64,000 bases of DNA from Clostridium nigeriense. Lineage in GTDB: Bacteria > Bacillota > Clostridia > Clostridiales > Clostridiaceae. The position numbers were made by a program, and so were the translations under genes. This document shows, in pieces, positions 59,201-64,000 of the stretch; position 1 is the first letter of the stretch; every line of letters begins with the position of its first letter. The notes below the pieces were generated by a model. It was given only the letters and a program-made list of their open reading frames with translations, ran no database searches and was not told where the DNA came from. Where the stretch lies: positions 2,998,743 through 3,062,742 of the forward strand of contig NZ_LT575472.1 of NCBI RefSeq assembly GCF_900086595.1, written 5' to 3'.

Positions 59201-59349
59201 TTTATAGCATCAAATATAGTTGTTTTTCCAGCTCCTGTATTACCAGTAATAACAAACATATTCTTATCACTTAAGAAACTTTCAAAATCCAATTCTTGCT
59301 CAGTTGCATAAGGTCCAAAAGCAGATACTGTAAGTTTTTTAATTATCAT
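56221..59349 (-). CDS. sbcC: Nuclease SbcCD subunit C
   Basis: Rad50-like SMC-type ATPase of the SbcCD nuclease, which cleaves DNA hairpins and blocked ends. The 1042 residues have N-terminal Walker A (ITGNTGAGKTTIFDAINFVLYG), long coiled-coil arms interrupted by the zinc-hook CPVCG near residue 524 and C-terminal signature/Walker B (TLSGGESFKASLAMALGLAD and IFIDEGFGTLD). The start overlaps the sbcD stop by 1 nt (TAATG), so the subunits are translationally coupled. Confidence 0.97.
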   Translation of the reverse strand: MIIKKLTVSAFGPYATEQELDFESFLSDKNMFVITGNTGAGKTTIFDAINFVLYGEASGSERDGKSLRSDFAEPSTKTEVKLWFSLKGKEYYIKRSPQYFRPKQKGEGYTESKAEAELIYDDKTITGSKEVTRQVEEILGITSDQFKQLVMIPQGEFKKLLNSDSDKKEEIFRKIFGTKIFSDIQQNIKNEANNLKKSIEEVLRDRENRIRSFKLRKDDDLLGSLILNKDLNVELILEEFNKSIDLDKEEEKALKEKHDNIKLKLETLSKELVLGKEVNKKLETLEKYKKEFEELNALKEEFKLKEDELKYAKKAVTALNYEEKYEEKRKALARIKNNLTSSIEKINKLKIDLEKAEENFKKEVEKEPLKNELTKKLDEIKILKEKTLIYKENNEKLSLLKVAYGKIKERIEKIKKDIEENSKLVVKINDEIAIIQNLKEEASKLNIEELNYKNKEEKLNSLKISLNKLTNELIKEEKLKNDYEVLNNIYKDKRSLYEALDESFRRNLAGILAKDLEEGKECPVCGSTSHPKVAMLENKDISEEEVKKAKLEEEKSRVNMEASLTSLTKIKAEIDSLKNDNINKLFKEIFNEKLGDISLSLEKVCETLNSTVKTLNSITLKKKEIESRILKEEELKNKKLNLENLNDALRKELDNKSEELLLREGEVKTQEANLNNIVNDFKGNIKTIEALNLEEKDINNNLIILKEAYEKAEVYFKNVQSIFDKENGNKETLENMEKEADIELKVALEEFKEKVLSLGFKDYKDYVSKRKKENEIELIEEEIKKYNLNLSNANKLYSLSLGECKDLKIIDISLIESSIKEVNKESEDINNLIKEVYSRIDQNSKTLETCLEFNKKIVQEEEKYKTIGRLSKIINGDNPRKISFERYVLAAYFEDIISAANIRFSKMTNSRFELLRKEELGDKRKGQGLDLEVFDNYTGKSRDVKTLSGGESFKASLAMALGLADVVQRYSGGIQLDTIFIDEGFGTLDPESLDIAIDCLIDLQDNGRIVGVISHVQELKDRIDVKLEVKSTNKGSKAEFKS

Positions 59350-60515
59350 TACTCTTCTCCCCTTTCAGCCTTACTTATTATTTTCTCCATAATCTCTATT
59401 TCTTCACTTGTTACTTCTTCCCCTATTATTTCACTATAAAAATTCTTGAATAAATCAACCTTTGACTTTTTCTTAATATCATTAGTCAAAACTTCATTAT
59501 TAGATCTTTTTGAAAGCTTTTCTTCTCTTATAAGTTCCATAACATTTGGATAAACTGCTCTAAGCTTAGCCATAGGGTCTAATATCTCACCCTTATCTTC
59601 TAATATTACCTTTATATAATCTTCATTATTTTCATTTTTATAATCTTTTAATAATTCCTCTAGAGTTCCTTTTTTAACTCTAAAATCTCTTCTTTGCTTT
59701 AAATCATAGATTTCAATGTTAACTTCACCATTTTTATCTATATCAACTACTGTTATTCCCTTTCTTTGAGTAACTTCCGAAAAAGAATACTTCATAAGTG
59801 AACCTGAATATCTTATTTTTTCACATCCTACCTTTTGAGGTCCATGTAAATGTCCAAGAGCAGTATAATTAAATTTTTCAAAGTGATTATAGTTTATAAA
59901 GTCCGTTCCACCTATTGATAAAGGCTTTTCTGATTCACTTTCCTCTAATTTTTCTACTCCTTCTTCATTTACTTTTGTAATATATCCATGAGCAATTGCT
60001 ATATTTCTCTCATTAACATTAAAATCTTTATCTATCTCTTCCATTATCTTAGCCATAGCTAAGTCATAATTTTTTATATTATCATCCTTAAATAACTCTC
60101 TTACAACTGGAACATCTGCATATGGTATTGGATAGAAATTAACTTTTCCATGCTCATCTTCTAAAGTTATTTTTTCTATATTCTTTTTTAAATTTCCATA
60201 TATATATAAACCACTATCACATAAAAGAGAACTAGCGAACTCTATTCTTTCATTACTATCATGATTTCCTGCTATAGCTATTATTTTTGTATTTAAATCT
60301 TTAACTATTTTTCTTAAATATCTATTTAAGAGCTCAACAGCTTGAACAGGTGGTACAGATCTATCATATAAATCTCCTGCAATTAAAAGTACATCTGGAT
60401 TTTTTTCCTCTATAGCCTTACATAACTCTTCTAATATATATTCTTGATCTTCTGTCATATAAAATCCATTTACAAGCTTACCTATATGCCAATCCCCCAT
60501 ATGGAATATTCTCAT
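59349..60515 (-). CDS. sbcD: Nuclease SbcCD subunit D
   Basis: Mre11-like metallophosphoesterase. The 388 residues carry the phosphoesterase motifs MGDWHIGK, IAGDLYDR, AGNHDS, AHGYIT and LGHLHGPQ in order, with their metal ligands intact, then a C-terminal SbcC-interaction region. ATG at 60515 follows GGAGATGGGGAG. It may be cotranscribed with the patatin gene 89 nt upstream. Confidence 0.97.
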   Translation of the reverse strand: MRIFHMGDWHIGKLVNGFYMTEDQEYILEELCKAIEEKNPDVLLIAGDLYDRSVPPVQAVELLNRYLRKIVKDLNTKIIAIAGNHDSNERIEFASSLLCDSGLYIYGNLKKNIEKITLEDEHGKVNFYPIPYADVPVVRELFKDDNIKNYDLAMAKIMEEIDKDFNVNERNIAIAHGYITKVNEEGVEKLEESESEKPLSIGGTDFINYNHFEKFNYTALGHLHGPQKVGCEKIRYSGSLMKYSFSEVTQRKGITVVDIDKNGEVNIEIYDLKQRRDFRVKKGTLEELLKDYKNENNEDYIKVILEDKGEILDPMAKLRAVYPNVMELIREEKLSKRSNNEVLTNDIKKKSKVDLFKNFYSEIIGEEVTSEEIEIMEKIISKAERGEE

Positions 60516-60604
60516 TTAACTCCCCATCTCCTTTCAATTAACAATTATTACAATAGTTACTTTATAATTATTTTAATATATGTATTTAAATAATTCATAT
60601 TTAT

Positions 60605-61456
60605 TTAACTTTCCAAGAATTTTTTCAACTTCTCCGAAATAACTTTTGCATCCTCATATCCCCTATTATATATTGCTTCAAGCTTATTTTTATCTTTTTC
60701 AAATCTACTTACTTTAAGAGGAACAGTTGGTCTTATAATGAAACATTTTCCTTCACTTTCTAATTTATCTAACATATCTAATGTATCATTATATATTTTA
60801 TATCTATTTTCCATAGCCTGTATAAGCCCTGAATGATCTTTATACTTTTTCTTTATTATAGGCATTATCTTTGTTTTGCTTTTTCTATATCCCTTATGCT
60901 GAGTTAATATAACTACATGCTTTTCTATTCCATCATCTATAGCTTTTTGAATTGGTATTGGCGCTGCAATACCACCATCTAAAAGTTTTTTATTGTCATA
61001 ATCAATAATCTTCGCAACTAAAGGCAAAGAAATAGATGCCTTTAAAGTATCATAGCCATCTTCATTAAAATCCTTTATATTATAAAATTCAGGTAATCCT
61101 GTTTCACAATTAGTAGCACCTACAAAAAACTTTGTTCCTGAATTTATAAATGCTTCATGATCAAAAATCTCTAATTCATTTGGTATTATATCAAATAGCA
61201 TTTCCATACCAAAAGCCGATCCAGTTTTAACCAAATTCCTAAAACTTAAATATCTCTTATCATTAATATAATTTATGTTAACTCTATAATTTCTCTTCTT
61301 TTGTCTTGAAATATAAGAAACACAGTTACACGCACCTGCCGATACCCCTACGCAATATTTTATATGAATATTTTCATCTAACAATAAATCTAGTACCCCA
61401 GCTGAGTAAACTCCTCTCATTCCTCCACCTTCTAATATAAGTGATGTGTTATCCAT
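60605..61456 (-). CDS. Patatin-like phospholipase (YjjU/RssA type)
   Basis: A 283-residue patatin-family hydrolase unlike the one at 23643. It has the oxyanion loop LEGGGMRGVYSAG (residues 8-20), the nucleophile elbow GVSAGACN, the catalytic aspartate in DGGIAAPIPIQKA and a C-terminal domain rich in Lys. No signal peptide. I set the start at ATG 61456, which follows GGAGGCGG; the six extra upstream codons overlap that site. Its substrate is unknown. A good extended -10 lies at 61507-61512. Confidence 0.9.
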   Translation of the reverse strand: MDNTSLILEGGGMRGVYSAGVLDLLLDENIHIKYCVGVSAGACNCVSYISRQKKRNYRVNINYINDKRYLSFRNLVKTGSAFGMEMLFDIIPNELEIFDHEAFINSGTKFFVGATNCETGLPEFYNIKDFNEDGYDTLKASISLPLVAKIIDYDNKKLLDGGIAAPIPIQKAIDDGIEKHVVILTQHKGYRKSKTKIMPIIKKKYKDHSGLIQAMENRYKIYNDTLDMLDKLESEGKCFIIRPTVPLKVSRFEKDKNKLEAIYNRGYEDAKVISEKLKKFLES

Positions 61457-61506
61457 ATTTCCGCCTCCAAACATTTTGATATTATAACTATTTCCATTAA
61501 TTTAAA

Positions 61507-61544
61507 ATTATATCACTTTGAGATAAAAATGCGAACATTTTTAT
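61507..61544 (-). promoter_or_regulatory. Patatin promoter overlapped by a 22-bp palindrome
   Basis: Minus-strand extended -10 TGATATAAT (TATAAT at 61507-61512), 17-nt spacer, weak -35 TTCGCA (61530-61535). The -35 lies in the centre of ATAAAAATG-N4-CATTTTTAT (61523-61544, perfect 9-bp arms), placed like an operator. Confidence 0.5.
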
Positions 61545-61552
61545 ACTGAAAA

Positions 61553-61656
61553 ATTAAGTGACACTATAAATCTTTGATTTAGTTAGTGGAATTTACTCAT
61601 ATAGTCCAATTAGTAAGTTTTAGAATCAAAATGTAGAATTGGGATTCTCACTTAAT
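61553..61656. other. Four-way-junction (cloverleaf) structure
   Basis: The closing stem is ATTAAGTG/CACTTAAT (61553-61560 with 61649-61656). Arm 1 is 61562-61588 (11 bp with one 2-nt bulge). Arm 2 pairs 61590-61597 with 61612-61619 (8 bp, one G-U). Arm 3 pairs 61622-61627 with 61643-61648 (6 bp). The junction has only 1, 1, 2 and 0 unpaired bases. Either an RNA structure or a DNA element; I recognise no known family and see no obvious promoter-terminator pair. Confidence 0.5.
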
Positions 61657-61789
61657 ATTACGGTATTGAGAAAATATTTTATAATAAACTCGCAATTGTA
61701 TCAATTTGTAGTTTATAATAAATGAAAACAATAGAAATTGGCAATGAAAATCTAGAATATTTTTTATAAGAATTCACTAGTACATAATT

Positions 61790-61830
61790 AAAAGGGAACT
61801 GCTATTATAATTAATAACAGTTCCCTTTTT
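61790..61830. terminator. Terminator of the ECF S-component gene
   Basis: AAAAGGGAACTG/CAGTTCCCTTTT stem extended by AT pairs. It follows the stop of the minus-strand gene and is followed by A/T runs. Confidence 0.85.
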
Positions 61831-61831
61831 T

Positions 61832-62353
61832 CTACATTGCTTCACTAGTAAATACATCATAGAGTTTTTTTCCTCTTGCCTTAGCTAAAGCATTAGCTAA
61901 AGCATAAGAAATTGCTCCATCTACAAAATGATGTATCATAGTTCCTACTGCAACAACCACTATGAATTGATAAACTGAAAATCCAAATGGAATAACTATT
62001 AATCCTTCTAAAACTCCATGAATAGGAGCTGTTATTGCAATTGCTTTCTTAAAGTTCTTATCTTTATTAATAATTAATGCCCCAACATAGCCTACCACTA
62101 TATGCATTGCTGCTCTAGCTGCTATCACTAATGGACTCGTTATAAAGAATCCAAGTGCAGAACCTATTCCTACTACTATTGCAACTTCTGGCGATATTAA
62201 CATAGCTAAAAACATTGGTACATGAGATGCTAGTGTTGCACTAAATGGTGGAATATTAATTTTCAAAAATCCGAATTGAGTTGGAATAATAATTGAAATT
62301 GCTATCAAAACAGCCGCAAACATCATTTTTCTAATTTTATCTCTACTATCCAT
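61832..62353 (-). CDS. ECF transporter S component (vitamin-uptake type)
   Basis: A 173-residue membrane protein with about five or six hydrophobic segments. The N-terminal MMFAAVLIAISIIIP motif with alanines in helix 1 is typical of ECF S components that dock on the shared EcfT. The substrate cannot be read from the sequence; niacin, thiamine-precursor or queuosine-precursor type families all look similar at this level. No ecfA/ecfT genes are in the window. I set the start at ATG 62353 after AGGGGGA; nine upstream codons lack a ribosome binding site. Confidence 0.8.
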   Translation of the reverse strand: MDSRDKIRKMMFAAVLIAISIIIPTQFGFLKINIPPFSATLASHVPMFLAMLISPEVAIVVGIGSALGFFITSPLVIAARAAMHIVVGYVGALIINKDKNFKKAIAITAPIHGVLEGLIVIPFGFSVYQFIVVVAVGTMIHHFVDGAISYALANALAKARGKKLYDVFTSEAM

Positions 62354-62476
62354 AAAAAATCCCCCTAACTGTATATACACTAGTATAGTACTTAGTTAAT
62401 CACTTGTAAATATATTTTTATATCTATTATTAAAAATTTTTATCTAAAAAAATAAAAGTAGCTGAAATAAATTCAA

Positions 62477-63496
62477 CTACTTTCTAAACTTTCTATATTT
62501 TTTATATGAATTTTTCCCAGTATCAATACTTATATTTACCGGATAAAAAATTCCATCATACACTTTATTTACTCTTTTTCTAGATAATATATACATTATC
62601 AAAAATGGACTTATAAGTATTAATACATTTCTTAATATACTTATATTCCATTTAGGGATGAAAAAATATACTAACATAACTAAATAAATATGAAAAACAT
62701 ATATATTCATAGTAGCTCTTCCCAAATTAGAATATGCTTGCTTTTTATTCGGCACTAATGATATTACACAAATACTAAATATAATAGAAGATAAATAAAG
62801 TATCCCTCTTAATATAATTCCTTTTAATAAAGAAATTTCTAAATCCTTAAATGAATAAGAATAATATAAGAATTTATAATCAAATAAGTTTGTTCTTACT
62901 ATATAAATAGCTAAAAATAAAAATACTACTATTCCTAGCATAGATAAAACTTTATTAAAGTTACTTACTCTAAATAAATCTTCTTCTTTAGTGTAATAAC
63001 CTAAAAGAAAGAATGGTAAAAACACTATGGTCCTTGATATAGATAAAACATTTCCTACATTAGGTACTATCCCAACAATTGCACCAACTATAAAACTTAT
63101 AATTAATATATGTTTAAATTTCACAAGATATTTTAACGAAATTCTCCAAAAAAACAAACTTAATAAATACCAAAGAGTCCACCCTGGAGAAATCAACGAA
63201 AACATTACTCTATTTGTACCAATATAAACTGCTGTGTACCAAATCATATTAAATATTATATAGGGTATTAATAAATTTCTCACGGCCTTTCTTTTCATCT
63301 TATAGAAGTTCTTAGATAAATATCCTGATATATAAATAAAAAGTGGCATATGAAAAATATATATAAAAATATATATAGTTCTTAGTATGTAATTGTCCTT
63401 TATATAAAATTCAATTACATGTCCGAAAACTACAAAGAAAATTAATATTACTTTTATATTATCTAATAAATAGTTTCTTTTTTTTATTTCACTCAT
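62477..63496 (-). CDS. Acyltransferase-3 family membrane protein
   Basis: A 339-residue integral membrane acyltransferase (Pfam Acyltransf_3 plan) with about ten membrane segments. It begins RNYLLDNIKVILIFFVVFGHVIEF, where the histidine of the active-site region lies in VFGHV. Further segments include GWTLWYLLSLFFWR and MNIYVFHIYLVMLVY. Such enzymes O-acetylate surface polysaccharides or small molecules; the substrate is unknown. Its ATG overlaps the stop of the upstream hydrolase gene (ATGA), so the two are coupled. Confidence 0.88.
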   Translation of the reverse strand: MSEIKKRNYLLDNIKVILIFFVVFGHVIEFYIKDNYILRTIYIFIYIFHMPLFIYISGYLSKNFYKMKRKAVRNLLIPYIIFNMIWYTAVYIGTNRVMFSLISPGWTLWYLLSLFFWRISLKYLVKFKHILIISFIVGAIVGIVPNVGNVLSISRTIVFLPFFLLGYYTKEEDLFRVSNFNKVLSMLGIVVFLFLAIYIVRTNLFDYKFLYYSYSFKDLEISLLKGIILRGILYLSSIIFSICVISLVPNKKQAYSNLGRATMNIYVFHIYLVMLVYFFIPKWNISILRNVLILISPFLIMYILSRKRVNKVYDGIFYPVNISIDTGKNSYKKYRKFRK

Positions 63497-64000
63497 ACTT
63501 TTTCTATAAAATCTAAAATCTCTCTAGATTCCTTTTCTCCCTTATTTAGAAATAAAGAAATTATATCAGAATGATGTTTCCCATTAATTATTTTTAATTT
63601 AGCATCTCCATTTAACTTTTTAATTTTCTCTACAAAGCTAATAGAATTATCTATATCTATTAATGGATCTTTATTTCCATGAATACAAAGTACCTTTAAG
63701 TTAATGTCATTAATTACAAGATTGATTGGATTAATATCCTCTGACCTATTTTCATTCCCTAAATAGTTTTCTATTAGTCTTTGTGAATGCTTTGATTTAC
63801 ATTTAGTAAAATCTAATACTCCAGATAATGTAATTAATCCTTTAAAAATATCTTTGTTTATTTCATACTCTTTTTGTTTTTCCCTATTGAAAACTAAATT
63901 AGTTGAAAGCTCTGCACCAGCAGAAAAACCCATTACTATAATTTTTTCAACTTTTTCTTTAGTTAAATAATCCTTTAATGCAGTAAACACATCATTTATT
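63493..64000 (-). CDS. Alpha/beta hydrolase, 5' end beyond window
   Basis: The last 169 or so residues of an alpha/beta hydrolase; the frame is open to the window edge, and the GTG at 63990 is not a convincing start. Visible are the nucleophile elbow VMGFSAGAELS (catalytic Ser), the acid region VLCIHGNKDPLIDID (Asp) and the catalytic histidine in NGKHHSDI. This resembles the BD-FAE/acetyl-esterase type. Coupling with the acyltransferase gene suggests paired addition and removal of acyl groups, which is inference. Confidence 0.85.
   Translation of the reverse strand, partial: INDVFTALKDYLTKEKVEKIIVMGFSAGAELSTNLVFNREKQKEYEINKDIFKGLITLSGVLDFTKCKSKHSQRLIENYLGNENRSEDINPINLVINDINLKVLCIHGNKDPLIDIDNSISFVEKIKKLNGDAKLKIINGKHHSDIISLFLNKGEKESREILDFIEKV

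Larger units (their letters stand above)
61457..61831. other. 375-nt gap between patatin and the ECF S-component gene
   Basis: No gene. It contains the patatin promoter with a palindrome over its -35, a compact four-way-junction fold (61553-61656), two copies of TTTATAATAAA (about 61677 and 61711) and the S-component terminator (61790-61830). Confidence 0.65.

Overview
The window is low-GC, densely coded DNA from a spore-forming, anaerobic Firmicute of the genus Clostridium (sensu stricto, C. perfringens-like in gene style). The evidence is the sporulation genes (spoIIA operon, spoVA, spoIIP, gpr, yqfC/yqfD), anaerobic enzymes (Hcp, FprA, PPDK, a siroheme reductase), TTG/GTG starts, purine-rich Shine-Dalgarno sites and a perfect CIRCE operator. 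I cannot fix the species from sequence alone. Almost every gene is on the minus strand; only a patatin gene, rpsT, a BusR-like regulator and an AraC regulator are on the plus strand. No tRNA, rRNA, CRISPR array, prophage or complete insertion sequence was seen.

Region 1 (1-32.5 kb) is the conserved Firmicute housekeeping neighbourhood, read right to left: comEC, holA, (rpsT opposite), gpr, spoIIP, a small membrane protein, lepA, a bL25-like gene, hemW, hrcA-grpE-dnaK-dnaJ, a siroheme reductase, tpx, prmA-rsmE-mtaB, a HIT protein, rpsU, yqfC-yqfD-pgpH-ybeY-dgkA/PAP2, era-recO, a DUF4342 protein, a CBS-domain regulator and ppdK (cut by the left edge). The order parallels Bacillus subtilis, but phoH, cdd and yqeY are missing from their usual places. 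The yqeY position holds a 435-nt non-coding stretch that folds into nested helices followed by a terminator.

Region 2 (32.5-41.3 kb) is a sporulation block: a degenerate P-type ATPase, spoVAC-AD-AE, the spoIIAA-spoIIAB-sigF operon and a Lon-family protease without Walker motifs. The spoIIAA Shine-Dalgarno site is separated from its ATG by a perfect 9-bp hairpin.

Region 3 (41.3-64 kb) is metabolic and stress-related: FprA flavodiiron protein, HelD, a BusR-like c-di-AMP-type regulator, PP2C phosphatase with UPF0210/UPF0237, a three-gene glycerol-3-phosphate-oxidation-type operon, a Crp/Fnr regulator beside hcp, an AraC regulator, sbcD-sbcC, a second patatin, an ECF S component, an acyltransferase and a truncated alpha/beta hydrolase.

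The most unusual signals are non-coding: the spoIIAA SD-hairpin-start arrangement; a compact four-way-junction fold at 61553-61656; the structured intergenic RNA candidate downstream of rpsU; and two hairpins (41474-41544, 53147-53217) whose outer stems differ in sequence yet stay complementary while their loops are conserved. Several CDS starts were moved inward where the Shine-Dalgarno site decides it.
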